64,000 nucleotides of DNA from Petrosia ficiformis (Eukaryota; Porifera; Demospongiae; Haplosclerida; Petrosiidae), in assembly GCA_947044365.1 (NCBI GenBank), contig OX345636.1, positions 30,834,466-30,898,465 of the forward strand, written 5' to 3'. Shown here in pieces: positions 1-13,395 of this stretch. Under the pieces are notes generated by a model. The model made no database searches. It was not told the origin of the DNA and worked only from the letters and a program-made list of their open reading frames with translations. Each line of letters opens with the position of its first letter. The stretch's first letter is position 1. The position numbers and the translations under genes are program-made.

Positions 1-1675
1 GTAAGTACATCACAAGTATCAACATCTTCAGTGTCTCAACAAACATCAGTAATGTGGTCATCTGTGTTAGCTCCAGTGCTTATTTTACCTTTCATAGGCA
101 ATGTAGGCCCAACCTTTACATTATCTGCATCGCCAATACAAATATTTACACATTTTGTTACTGAGGAACTCATGACTACAATTGTCAACCAATCAAATTT
201 ATATGCCAGTCAGGTTATGACTGCTGAACAATATGAAGAATGGGTTAAAATTTCAATACAGGATTTAAAAGCCTACTTAGGTTTTTATATCTTGATGTCT
301 CTAAACCACTTACTAGCAATAGAAGACTATTGGAAAGTTGATCCATGTTTTCACTATCATCCAGTTGCTGATCGTATTAGTCGATCCCGATTTAGAGAAA
401 TAACTAAATTTCTTCACTTCGCTGATAACACTCAGCTACCTAAAAGGGGAGAAACTAACTATGACCGTTTAGGTAAAGTACGCCAAATCATGACATACTT
501 TTCCAAAAAATTCTATTGATGAGGCTATGATACCTTTTCAAGGCCGATCATCAATTAAACAATATATGCCGATGAAGCCAGTTAAACGTGGATTTAAAGT
601 GTGGGTACGAGCTGATGGCTATTTTTCAGAATTTTCAGTGTATGAAGGTCGTTCTGAATCAGCTCTTACATTACAGGATACATTGGGAGCCAGGGTTGTA
701 AAATCTTTGAGTAAAAATATTGTTGGAAAATATCATCATCTGTTTATTGACAATTTCTTTACCTCACCTTCACTCGTTGATGATCTGTTGAAAGATAAGA
801 TCTATGTCTGTGGTACTGTTCGTGTAAACAGGAGTGGATGGCCTGTAGAATTTAAAAACAAAAGCATCAAAAATAAATTACAGCTAAAAAAGAGGTAAAC
901 AATAAAACATCAGTTTATTATTAGTAAAATTTAGTGTTATTTTAATTAGTTTACAATTACATTATATATATATAATATTGTTGTAATAGTCTTACTTTAT
1001 ACTATATATTACAGAGGTGATGCTACTTTCCGTCAAAGGGGGAATATCCATGCTGTCATGTGGTTGGACAATCAACCAGTAACAGTCTTGTCATCAAACT
1101 GCCAGCCAGAAGTAACTGTTGTTCAACGAAAACAGAAAGATGGTACTCGTGTTGAAATAGATTGTCCAGCAGCTATTGTTTCATACAGTAAATTCATGGC
1201 TGGAGTCGATCGAGGTGATCAATTGCGGCAGTACTACCATGTCAGGTCAAAAAGTCGTAAAATGTACAAATACATTTTTTGGTTCATGTTTGATGTGTCC
1301 ATTACAAATTCATTCATTTTGTATTGTCACTTTTTGCCTCATGTAAACAAACCACATGATGTTAAAACTTTTCGATTGGAACTGGCTAAACAGCTCATTG
1401 GAGATTACAACAGCAGGAAAATCCGTGGACGTCCATCTCATTTACATGGTACAGATCCGAAACGTATCTCATTGAGGCATTTCCCTATTAAAAACAAGAC
1501 AGAAAGTAAAAAAGGTTTAAGTAGGTGCTGGTACTGCAGAAACAGAAGAGACCCTCCAAAAAGAAAGGAGACATGCTGGTACTGTTTTCAATGTGAGAAA
1601 TATCTCTGTCACACAGGAGAACTCAATTCAGACTGTTTTTTAGACTACCATAAAGAAGAAGGAATGATATCATAG
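1..1675 (+). pseudogene. piggyBac-family DDE transposase, decayed, 5' end outside the window
   Basis: The reading frame is open from base 1, so the N-terminus lies upstream. Segment 1 runs to 519 and carries the DDE_Tnp_1_7 core (DRISRSRFREITKFLHF). Segment 2 (527-894) is in another frame and starts inside the canonical SIDEAMIPF block. Roughly ten residues normally between these blocks are missing near 505-520, so a small deletion plus frameshift broke the gene. An intron of about 120 bases (895-1014, GT-AG, phase 2) joins segment 2 to segment 3 (1015-1675). All three catalytic aspartates are visible: IDEAM, FIDNFF and GVDRGD. The C-terminus has the cysteine-rich finger (CWYC, CWYCFQCEKYLC). 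The enzyme would excise and insert DNA at TTAA. Family assignment is secure; inactivity is inferred from the break. Confidence 0.9.
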
Positions 1676-1882
1676 AGTTTTATATAATTATATATAGTTA
1701 CAACTAATACCTTAAGGACACGTTTAAAAACGGATACTAAATTTAGCATTTTTAGCGAGAAGCATCAAAAACGCTAATTTTAGTACTCGCAAAAATAGAA
1801 TTTACTATAGTGAAAATTTGAAAATTTCGTATAATTAGACAATTTCCATATCAGATTCAAAGCTAGAGTTCGAGTCTTTGTC

Positions 1883-2061
1883 GAAGTAGATTTTCACCTC
1901 CCTGTGCTCAAGCCACTCCATACCCAATGGTTGGTTAACATGTACTATAACTTCTTTTCCACCGAGAGAGGCGAAGTAGATTTTCACCTCCCTGTGCTCA
2001 AGCCACTCCATACCCAATGGTTGGTTAACATGTACTATAACTTCTTTTCCACCGAGAGAGG
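1883..2061. repeat. 90-bp tandem duplication, two copies
   Basis: Two nearly identical 90-base units start at 1883 and 1973 (GAAGTAGATTTTCACCTCCC). Being 30 codons long, the duplication keeps the minus-strand reading frame open (SLGGKEVIVHVNQPLGMEW occurs twice). The near identity implies a recent event. Confidence 0.9.
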
Positions 2062-2097
2062 AAGACTGGTTATATCTAAAGGATGGAAGAAAGCTGG

Positions 2098-2269
2098 GAT
2101 CTCCTAAAAAGAACGGCACCAGGAAGTAAACGGGTGGGTGTGCTCAAACAACATGGATGATAACCCTAACGATCCCAGGGCCTAAACTCGTGGGCTCCAC
2201 GCCACCAGACTCACCCACCCACCCACCCACCCCCCATTTACTTACTGGTGCCATTCTTTTTAGGAGATC
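2098..2269. mobile_element. Short nested MITE with GATC-flanked inverted ends
   Basis: Left end TCTCCTAAAAAGAACGGCAC and its near complement at 2236-2267 form inverted repeats of about 33 bases around a C-rich CCCACCC stretch. GATC lies at both edges (GATCTCC, GGAGATC). It interrupts the minus-strand fragment of the surrounding element, so it inserted later. Confidence 0.75.
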
Positions 2270-2508
2270 CGAAAGCTGAAATATCATGACTATTAGATAG
2301 TACAACTGTTTTGCCACCAGAGGACTTGTTTGAATATATCACTGATTAATTGATGTCTTAAAATGTTAATGTTTCTTGTTGTTGATATAATCGTTGTTGA
2401 TATTCGTAATTATGTAACACCAAAGTTAAAATAGCTAAAATTAGTACCAGCCGAAAGTAGTAGGTCCCAAAACCGCTAAATTTAGTACCCGTTTTTAAAC
2501 GTGTCCTT

Positions 2509-2510
<2 letters not shown>

Positions 2511-2546
<36 letters not shown>

Positions 2547-4111
2547 TACATATATAATTATAATTTATATATTATTGTTTATTTTAATAAGGAATAATTA
2601 TAATATTGCAGTAAACTTTGAGTACTGTCTCCTTCTGGACACCATATTCCTACAGAAAACATTAATGCTGTGAATGAAACAGAATAATCATAATATATTT
2701 GATACTGACTGAAACACACAACAGACTAACCTTCTCTGTTCCAGGTATTGATTCATTGGATAACATCCAACTATGAAATGGGGTACTTCAACAAATTATT
2801 ATACTGAATCATTTAAAAATAGAACAAGAATAATAAAAAGCATTTTTAAAAATGGAATAGTATGTAGGGATATCAAAACCAAAAAAGCACAGGAACAAGA
2901 TACCTTAGCAACAAAATTAAACTAACCACTTCCACATAACAACCCTACATAAGTATGTATATAGTTGTCGCCAGAGCAAAAGTAAAACACAAAGAAGTGA
3001 TGCTTATGTGTGGTTGTTGTCTAAAGGGCATTGTCAGTTGGTGATGTATAACATTAGAATCACAATGGCACATAGACTTCATGGCTATTGTCTTTGTGAC
3101 ATAATTAAATTGAGGTTCGTTTAATATAGTTAAATTATTTCATGTGAGGCAAACTGTGGACAATCCGGCTGAATGTACATGTACAATGATCAGATTGTTT
3201 CGACCTATTGGGTCTCATCAGCACAGTGTATCCCAAATTCACAATACATTGTTACATTGTTACATTGTACAGAATGATGCAAAATGTATGTTAAAAATAA
3301 TAATTTTCTAGTATAATTAAAGAGGTACTATTAATAGATACTATTCAGTAGAGCTTTCAGAATTGGGCTTCAATCACAAACATCTGAAACTGAAATACTT
3401 ACTATAGGTTCTAGTTCCATCAGCTATATTAGAAGAGATACAACTGTCTTCGTCATTTGTACAGTTAGTACCTCCAGAATATAAAAAAATGAGCTACAAC
3501 ATACATAAATACATAGTTACAAACATGGATGTTAATCTTCAGAATGTTAGCACACAGACTACATTGTCAATACCTGTTGTTCAAAATATTAAGTAAAAGT
3601 TGACTGTAAAACAAACCACTCTTCCTTCCCAAGTAAACTTCAACTTTAGTACAACTACCCCTTTTAAAGGTATGTCATCAGGAAAACAACCAGTTCCACA
3701 AAGGTATGTAATTATTAAAGCACTTAATAAGTAGTACCCATCCAACAGATAGGTACACAAATTAAAAATTTTATAATTATATCTAACACTGAACTCACAT
3801 TTGTGGTCATAGTTACAAGTTCAGTGTATAGGTTATCACTTGAGCATGAATAACAGGTGTATAATCACACCCAGAGGCTGTGAAACCCAAGTTGCATTCC
3901 ACTCCCATTGCATGTAAATGGAATATCAAAATAATTATCAAGTATTTGAAGAAAACATAGCACAACAAATAAACAAACAAACAATCAATAAAGGTGAGTA
4001 AAAACAAATTCATAATAAATCTTATAAAGTAAACTACTACAAAACAAATAACAATTTGGATACAAAAAAAACAAGCAATATATACTGAGGGCCATACATG
4101 TAGTGCACATA
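2511..4111. other. Gene-free stretch
   Basis: Begins with a (TA)n run to about 2541. No exon or protein homology is visible. A copy of a dispersed repeat lies at 2810-2960 (listed separately), and a short motif TGTTTCGACCTATTGGG at about 3197. Confidence 0.6.
2810..2960 (+). repeat. Dispersed repeat family A, copy 1
   Basis: Shares AGAACAAGAATAATAAAAA, ATCAAAACC(A)AAAAAG and a terminal block AACCACTTCCA(C/T)ATAA with 8611-8760 (same strand) and 52383-52480 (opposite strand). In the third copy it lies beside an OB-fold pseudogene, so it may be the end of the same element. Confidence 0.7.
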
Positions 4112-4517
4112 CATGATGTTATTGGAGATGTAGAAAGAAAGAAAGAAAGACACCTGAGGCAATGGAAAAATGAAAATGAGAGTTACATGTACATGTATGA
4201 CTTACTAGCATACTAGTATACTATGACTACATGTATATGTACAAATATATGTATGGCTGTACTAGTACTGAGGGTCATACATGTAGTGCACACATGTACA
4301 TGTCAAGTTAGCCTGTTCATACAGGCGTATGAAATGTTTGATTCGGACCCTGCCAGCTGAGCTGCCTTGGTAGCTCGGTTGGTAGAGCATCTGTCCGGAG
4401 TACAGAGTGTCGTGGGTTCGAATCCTACCTGAGGCAACTCTCATTTTCATTTTTCCATTGCCTCAGGTGTCTTTCTTTCTTTCTTTCTTTCTTTCTACAT
4501 CTCCGATAACATCATGT
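4112..4517. mobile_element. Foldback element enclosing a tRNA-like sequence
   Basis: Left arm 4112-4184 and right arm 4436-4517 are inverted copies about 75 bases long, each containing a GAAA/TTTC tetranucleotide run and CACCTGAGGCAATGG. The right arm starts directly at the last base of the tRNA-like segment. The arms differ mainly in the length of the tetranucleotide run. Confidence 0.75.
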
Positions 4518-5075
4518 ATGACTTACTAGCATACTAGTATACTTAGCAACATAATATGTACATGTATATGTACAAATATATGTATGACTCTACTAGTACT
4601 GAGGGTCATACATGTAGTACACATACATGTACATGTATGACCTATACTTAGCAACATAATATTATGTGTACTGTATAATTTATGTACATCTATACGTATG
4701 ACTCTACTAGTACTACATGTAGTGCACATATGATCATACTTATGCTTAGCAACTTATGTGTACATGTATATATACATATATATGTATGACTCTACTAGTA
4801 CTAAAGGTCATACATGTAGTGCACATACATGTACATGTATGACCATACTTATACTTAGCAACATATGTGTACATGTATAATTTATGTACATCTATATATA
4901 TGTCTCTACTAGTACTGAGGGTCATACACATATGACCATACTTATACTTAGCAACATATGTGTACATGTATATGTACATATATATGTATGACTGTACTAG
5001 TATTGAGGGTCATACATGTACTGCACATACATGTACATGTATGACCGTACTTATACTTAGCAACATATACAAACA
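4185..5075. repeat. Degenerate minisatellite rich in TACATGTA palindromes
   Basis: Units of roughly 85-120 bases recur: a CTAGTACTGAGGGTCATACA block, a TACATGTACATGTATGA block and ACTTATACTTAGCAACATA, at about 4262, 4590, 4795, 4905 and 4995. The foldback with the tRNA-like segment interrupts the array. Weak minus-strand ORFs here are translations of the repeat. Confidence 0.75.
4363..4436 (+). tRNA. tRNA-like sequence, SINE head or tRNA pseudogene
   Basis: A 74-base cloverleaf can be drawn. The acceptor is TGCCTTG with TGAGGCA, the A box TAGCTCGGTTGGTAGAGC, and the B box GGGTTCGAATCC. The anticodon stem TCTGT/ACAGA closes a seven-base loop CCGGAGT. Read literally the anticodon is GGA (Ser), but position 33 is C rather than the near-universal T, and the long variable arm of tRNA-Ser is missing. 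A functional tRNA-Ser is therefore unlikely; an RNA polymerase III SINE head is the better reading. Confidence 0.55.
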
Positions 5076-7293
5076 TGTAAGAGGAAGTTAGAAGGGACAA
5101 ATATCAAAAGGAGGACAAGGAAGTGAAGAAAGAAGAAGAATCGGTGGAGGAAAAGGAGAAGGCATTGTGCATTACAAGGTACCTTCTAGGTCTGGCACTA
5201 TGAGAAGCTGAATATTATCTACAAACTGTTTCAGGATATGTAAAATGACAAGGATGTGGTTCACCCACTCCAGAAAACTATTAAATGTTGAGATGACATC
5301 TTGTTCCCATAGAAATGTACACTGAGAAAACACGTTTTACACAATGACTAATGGATGTAAAAAGGAACAAATAGTCACATGTATATATGTACATGTACAT
5401 GTAGAGGTACATATGTACATGCAATGTTTGAGTACACTATACACGAATTACATGCTACAATGTACACATGTATATGTGTATATCATAATAAACATAATAA
5501 ACATAATAAACATAATAAAGTGAATAGTAAACTGATCACATGTACATTGTTTTGATAATACCATTTTAATACAAATAACTTATCACAGATCTACATGTAC
5601 ATGTGCATGTGTACTTGTACTTGTTTACACACATACACACACTCTAACTATAGCACAAACACACAAATGCACCCATACGTGCACTGTAGCACATACATAC
5701 ACATTTAATCTTTATACATGTAAACACACATACGTACATCTGCGGTAATACATATTGATTTCATGAACACATAATGATCAACATACATACGTACAGATAG
5801 TTGTTACCTGGCATTAATTATTGTCTTGCACTGGTTTCTATATGAGCAGTAATCTTCTGTACAACACTCAATACTTCATCTAATCTCAATGAAATAGTCC
5901 CGCAAAAAAACACAACACATATTACAAATATGAATGCATATATGCAAGTGTACATGTACTATAACACGTACATTAACAATTTCTTAAAGCAGTCAGTTGA
6001 TGAGCATGGTGTGTAAGGACATGTATATACACATGAAATATAGACATAAAATACATGTACCACATGTACATTGTACATGTACAGATTGACATGGAATACA
6101 TGCGATGTATACATGTACATGTACACGTATATACATGAAATATATTTATCATATGTACATGTATAGACATGAAAATATATTAATTGTTGTCAATGATTTT
6201 CTAACAAACTACATGCAGTCAATTAATGACTAAAGAACATGCACATAAAGAGCAACATGAAAAGCTACAACTCCTTGCAAGTTACAAAAGAAAGTTTAAA
6301 ATGGTAAACATACAATGTACGTATTACTATGTACTAAAACACAAATTAGGTTGTTGGATTTACATGTACATACAATGCACGTTCATGTGCAATGTACATG
6401 TACATGTACATGTTCCTCATATTTGTGTGCTCTTAGTGACAAAGTGTTCAAAGACTTAAGAATAATTTTCTTTAGTCGACAAGTCACTAGCCCATCAAGA
6501 TGATGTAAATAATTCATCCACGATGGAGATTCCCTGCTCACTTCTACTACATGTACCTACAGAGAAATATTAGCCAGGACTGAACAAATATCAATATTTG
6601 AAACTACAATGTCATGTGTAATTGAATACCTTGAGTAGATCTCAAGCTGTCTTCATTGATGTTGATAGATGACATTCTAGTTTTTCAATTAGAGCTCTGT
6701 GTGATAATTTTTGATATTAATAGTACATGTACATGTACATAATTAAGAGATGTATATGTACATGTACGTGTATAAAAGTGATCTACCATTCCTTCCATCC
6801 ACGCAATCAATCAATGTCATGTACAATGTATCCCTTCATCTGTACATCAACCCATCCATTCATTTATCTACTCATTCATCCACCCTATCCATAAAACTAA
6901 TAAATCTATCTATTTATCAAATGGGAGTTTCTATAGGATGATGTTCCCGCCATAATATATATATATATATATATATAAATATAATTATATATATATTATA
7001 ACACACCCAGAGGCTGTGATTATCCATAGTTATTCATAGTTATATACAACAGCTTGAAATTAGAATTAGAACCTACAACATAGCCACATGGAAGGTGTAT
7101 ATAATCACACCCAGAAACTAATATTAAGGTTACGGTATAGTGTTTTGCCCACATAATTTGTGCAGGAGGTGCAGATAAGTCACCTACAGCGTGCATGCCA
7201 TTTTTTTGCGTCAGTTTATTCCCTGGATACCAGAATTGTGTTATCTAATTATAGTCAGGTGTGGGCAGGGCAGCTCGAAGAGTTTTTGCAAAG
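5076..7293. other. Gene-free stretch with TACATGTA-rich sequence
   Basis: No exon or conserved protein is recognised. TACATGTA and GTACATGTAC palindromes are dense at 5380-5480, 5590-5620, 6045-6160, 6360-6415 and 6725-6770. A TA run lies near 6957-6980. Confidence 0.6.
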
Positions 7294-7582
7294 ATGGCGA
7301 AAGATTGGCAAGAAACGAAGCTTTTTGTGGTCATGCATGAAGTGGGTAGAAATGGTGTCTGCAAGAGACAAGTAACTTTATATTTCCAGTTCTATGGCTC
7401 ACAGAGCTAAAATCTCTTCGAGTTGCCTTCAAGTAAGTCCAAAAGTAGTTGGAAATGGCAAGGTCAAAAATAGAGGCACTGTTAGTGGATTTGACGCAGA
7501 AGATCTGGCAGATGAGAGATCGACCTCAGTGGGTCAGTATAAGACAGCAAGTAACAAGTGCCAAAGAAATTGTGCCATTTTA
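7294..7582 (+). other. Short ORF pair of unknown nature, possible gene remnant
   Basis: ATG at 7294 has a good context (AAGATGG) and opens 38 codons (MAKDWQETKLFVVMHEVGRN...), ending at 7410. In the next frame a segment before a consensus donor (GTAAGT, 7433) reads WLTELKSLRVAFK. A further ORF from 7455 reads MARSKIEALLVDLTQKIWQM and stays open to about 7582. Nothing here is recognised and no convincing acceptor/donor set joins the parts. It could be a host exon pair, a transposon remnant or chance. Confidence 0.2.
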
Positions 7583-8169
7583 CAGTAAACTTTTCATTGT
7601 TTGCTGTACAAACAAACTGCAGTTTTTGATACAATGGAAAAATATATCTCATGAATAACTTAAGTACAAAGCACACATGAAAAATGTATAGTGAGGGAAG
7701 GAGAGACGGAGAGTGTGGAGTAACTGTGAATACAACAGTCAGTACTTACATGTGCTGAGAAGCCTACAAGTTGTTCCTGTGGTATGACTAAACACCTAAG
7801 ATAAAATAATGGATAAGCTAATGGTACAATGATAATTGTACTGTTGCACAATGTATTAAATTCAGGGACATAAGTGTTGTCCCTCTCAAAGATTTGGTTC
7901 ACAGTTAGTTCCTCCAAAACTCTAAGGATGCACAGAGCAGTGTTTTGAACCACAGCTTTGCAGGGCCTTTATACTCTATGGGACTGTAAGGACATTGTGG
8001 GTTTGCTTCTGAGGTACAACATCCTTTATGAATGTAATTAAGAAGCAAAACCAACATTAACCCCGCCCGCACACCATAGAAAATAGAGGCCCTGCCAAAG
8101 CTGGTGGAGTTCTGAAATCATTAGTGTCATTTTCAAATGGAACTATAATTACAGTCCCTAAATTTAATA

Positions 8170-8263
8170 TCATGCAAATTCTGCTTGATTAATAATAACA
8201 TAATCACAAAATTTTATGATGCAAGTTCTGCTTGATTAATAATAACATAATCACACATTTTTG
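8170..8263. repeat. 47-bp tandem duplication
   Basis: CTGCTTGATTAATAATAACA recurs 47 bases apart (8181 and 8228), followed by TAATCACA in both copies. The two units differ at only a few positions. Confidence 0.85.
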
Positions 8264-8391
8264 TGATGCATGATATGCTAAAACATTAACTCACTACAAA
8301 AAATTACTAATAATGTACTTGTTTGTAAGTGTAAGTGTAAGTTGTTGAAACATGAGAAAAAAGACCCCCTGAAACAAAACCCGGAGTGACT

Positions 8392-8394
<3 letters not shown>

Positions 8395-8432
<38 letters not shown>
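8395..8432. repeat. (TA)n microsatellite
   Basis: About 18 uninterrupted TA dinucleotides followed by TGTGTGTATG. Confidence 0.95.
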
Positions 8433-8435
<3 letters not shown>

Positions 8436-8479
8436 ATGTATAAACTGAGACCACTCTATGAGGGATAAGTGTCCATTTA

Positions 8480-8822
<343 letters not shown>

Positions 8823-9285
8823 TTTGTTTTAATGTTTCCATTGTTTTTTTCTGAATGGTAGACGATTTGTGAATATTTTATGTAGATTGCTATGAGGCTT
8901 GATCATCATTGAAGGTCAGACTTTTGTATAATTATATCCATTATTTATGAATTGATTATCATTCTTTTTCACTTACAGATGACACTGCCTATTTTATATT
9001 TCACTTACAGCTTTGCCACAAGAAGTAGTGCTAGTCTCTGTGTCAACCATTCAGCATTCCAGTGTTTATCATAGTATATAATATTATATTATCAGTATAC
9101 CATGGTTTTAATATTATGCTCATTACTTTAAGAATGAATTTGCTCACAAACTTTATTACTATTCTTATGATTCCAACATAGCAGCAGGCACTTTCAGTAA
9201 ACAGCTTTCATGTTCTGAGAACACAAATGCGCATAAGCAATTACTTCCACAGTTCCGCGTGGCTAAATTAATGAATACACTTATA

Positions 9286-9711
9286 AAAATGGCATCCAAT
9301 TTGAGATCAAATCTCCGCCGTCGTTGAGACTGTCTTCTTTCATAGCATCTAAACATATCATCTCGATATGTGTACACCAGAATTTTACAAAGAATGCGAT
9401 TGGAATGGTGCTAGAATCATTGTGATAGTTCAACAAACAAAAAAATGATTTGTCTGGAAAATAATAATAATAATATGAAGCAGATTTTGCCAGTTTTGCC
9501 ACTTGGCAGTTCTCCACCTTAACGACAATCTTTGGCCATCTAGACGGTGTTGGTAGTCATAGAAACACTAGATATGAATAGGTATGTGTGCATTAAAGCT
9601 TATATGTATATATTACCAAAGATTTCAGCTCATCACTTGCAATTGAAATGTATGGGCGGCCATTTTGTTTCCGTGCCATCCCTACATAGAGAGTACTACC
9701 GTACTCTCTGA

Positions 9712-9712
<1 letters not shown>
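9286..9712. repeat. Dispersed repeat family B, copy 1 (~427 bp)
   Basis: Matches 18525-18955 at high identity along its length, from AAAATGGCATCCAA to a shared end GTACTCTCTGAT. The end is a short hairpin (AGAGAGTAC, TACC, GTACTCTCT). Both copies share the same edges although their flanks differ, which marks it as a transposed unit. Its right edge abuts the broken C-terminus of the Piwi pseudogene. Weak minus-strand ORFs in it are not supported. Confidence 0.85.
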
Positions 9713-11360
<1,648 letters not shown>

Positions 11361-11410
11361 GAGACTAACTTTTAACAAGTATCATCCACTAGCCTGTGCA
11401 GTTGAAGAAA

Positions 11411-12500
11411 ATGGATGAAGTTAGCAGAAGTGGTAGGGGTGAGGCACTATAGAAGGTTTTGGAACAGCCTTTGAGACGTCCAGGACAGCATCAAGCAACA
11501 GAACAGTCAACTGTTGAAACTAGTTCCAGTGTAACTCAACCCACACAACAGACTTCAATGTCAGGAGTTGTGAAGCCAATGGGTAGAGGAATATTGATGT
11601 CAACCACACGTCATCACTTGCATTTCAAAAAGAAACCCCTTCACCATTGGGACGAGGGTTTCTCCTCAAGCAAGCAATGGTAACGCCGAAAACACCTTTA
11701 ATAACAGCTTTAATAACCCTGCCCTCTACCACAATGAACACTCCTCTTCCTCAAATAGTCTCACCTACTATTGGTGTGACCACACCCACAATGATGACAC
11801 CTCCAATGTCTGGTATGTCCCAATTGAGTATCGAACAGAAGGCCCCATCAAGAACTGAACAAAAGACCCCAATGAATAATGCCCAACCTCCACAAACTGC
11901 AAAGACCTCACCACCTGTTGCTGCTCCACTATTAAATGGCAAGATGAAACAAGGAACTAATGGACATAGTGTACCACTTGGAGCTAATTATCTTGCTTTA
12001 CAAACTCGTATATACTGATGGTGTTTTTCAATATGTTGTATCTTACAGTTCTCCAAGAAACATGTTAAACGAACACAAAGATCTGATTGGATCAACTAGA
12101 GCATTTGATGGTTCGACACTATATCTTCCTATCAAAATCACTGATACATTTGTAATTCGAGTAAGCAAACGAGCCACAGATGCAGCTGATATAGAGATCA
12201 CTATAGCTTTGACTAATGTGTTACATTTCAATGAATACACGCAACTTTTTATCTTCATTCTAAGGAGAGTATTGAGAGCGTTAGAGCTTCAATAAGTTGG
12301 GAGACAGTATTATGATAGTCATCATCCAATACAACACAAGATGGAATTGTGGCCAGGGTATGTGACAGCTATCTACCAATTTGATGGTGGTCTTCTATTA
12401 CTCCTTGATGTATCTCATGAATTACTGAGAATAGACAGTGCTCTGGACTTTCTGTACGAACTATATTCTTCAAATCGATGGATGCAATCACAAAAGAGAA
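11411..12500 (+). pseudogene. Piwi/Argonaute retrocopy, N-terminal half, inverted relative to the C-terminal half
   Basis: ATG at 11411 starts MDEVSRSGRGEAL, then a stop (11450), then a Gly-Arg/Gln-Thr-Pro-rich N-terminus (PMGRGILM, LGRGFLLKQ; such RG motifs are Tudor-binding sites in the family). After a frameshift near 11650 comes GTNGHSVPLGANYLALQTR. After another near 12015 comes LNEHKDLIGSTRAFDGS, with RRVLRALELQ, a stop at 12293, then VGRQYYDSHHPIQHKMELWP and the PAZ start (LDVSHELLR, LDFLYELYSSN). It ends where the minus-strand half begins in the protein. The two halves are head to head, about 50 bases apart, and together would give a near full-length protein of roughly 890 residues. 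Confidence 0.88.
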
Positions 12501-12514
12501 GACGAAGAGTTTAG

Positions 12515-12610
12515 GAGGAAGAAAAGAAGAATTTTATACTGAAAATAGTCGAAAAGATATCTCATCTTTCAGAAATTATTTCGTACAGAAACCCGTAATC
12601 TCAGTAAATT
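12515..12610 (+). repeat. Dispersed short repeat, copy 1
   Basis: Shares TGAAAATAGTCGAAA, GATATCTC, TTTCAGAAATTATTT and GAAACCCG in order with 22545-22640 on the same strand. It begins immediately after the Piwi N-terminal half. Confidence 0.7.
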
Positions 12611-13009
12611 TTCCTAGATAAGTATGCCACTGTGCTGTAGTATGCTGGTTTGTGCTTGCCTACATTTCTAGCTTGAGTGTACCACTTTGTGGGATGCATT
12701 GTTTTTGCAAGTAACAAGTACACTAATGTGAAATGGGAGTTTTATGGGCTCTTGATTACCTTGCTGTGTCACATGTACCTATTTCATAACCAATATTTCT
12801 GACGCACAAGGTGAAGCACTCAAGCTGGAAGTGCAGGGCAAACATAAACCTTGGAACCTGCAAAAACAAGGGCTATTCCCACATCCTACAAGGTTGTGCA
12901 CTCAAGCTGGAAATGTAGGCAAGCATAAATCTTGGTCAATAACACAATACCTAGTTGTTTACTGTTGATGATACTGTAAATTATAATACAGCACACAAGC
13001 TCAAATTCA
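12611..13009. other. Gene-free stretch
   Basis: Contains two diverged copies of CACTCAAGCTGGAA(A/G)TG(C/T)AGG (about 12817 and 12899). No coding signal is seen. Confidence 0.5.
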
Positions 13010-13395
13010 ATTAATGGGCATGGCACATAAAAGAATGAATAATTGAGCTACAGACAACTGAGACCAGCAGTAATACATTAGCTTTAGCCAAACGTGTAGA
13101 AACTATAACTATTGTATTAAAGAAACTTTAAAGTAATAAAAGTAAAAAAACAAGTGTATATAGAGAAAAATGTATCTCTATGATTGCTTTATGGTGTCCA
13201 GCATTCAGTAATCATGGCTGACTTTATCATGCCTGAAACACAACAGCCTATTATAGTTATTATTTTGATTATCTACTCTCTTTACCTTTTAAAGAATCTT
13301 GTAGAACTTTAGGAATATATTTCAGGTAGAATAGTTAGCTAGTAGTTCCAGTTTCTAATTCTATGTAAGCTACAAGCAGCTTTCTTTCTGCTGAG
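13010..13395 (+). repeat. Dispersed repeat family C, copy 1
   Basis: 13150-13395 matches 56935-57195 in opposite orientation (GTGTCCAGCATTCAGTAA, CATGGCTGACTTTATCATGC, GGTAGAATAGTTAGCTA). The outer block TTAATGGGCATGGCACATAA at 13010 reads in the same direction as its counterpart at 56872, so the inner part is inverted relative to the outer edge between copies. Confidence 0.8.

Larger units (their letters stand above)
1712..2510. mobile_element. Terminal-inverted-repeat DNA element, internally deleted
   Basis: Inverted ends of about 38 bases (CCTTAAGGACACGTTTAAAA at the left, its complement at the right) bound 800 bases. Two readings fit: a TTAA duplication (piggyBac type), or a TA duplication with ends starting CCTTAAGG (Tc1/mariner or pogo type). 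On the minus strand a fragment ending at 1835 has an acidic tail (DKDSNSSFESDMEIV), as seen at some transposase C-termini, about 120 bases from the end. This slightly favours the TA reading. The fragment contains a 90-base in-frame tandem duplication and is split by a nested element. Confidence 0.75.

Noticed and set aside
4363..4436. Functional tRNA-Ser(GGA)
   Set aside because: Position 33 is C, the long variable arm of tRNA-Ser is absent, and it sits in a foldback repeat.
4262..4450. Minus-strand ORF reading GRIRTHDTLYSGQMLYQ
   Set aside because: It is the antisense translation of the tRNA-like SINE head, a common artefact in predicted proteins.
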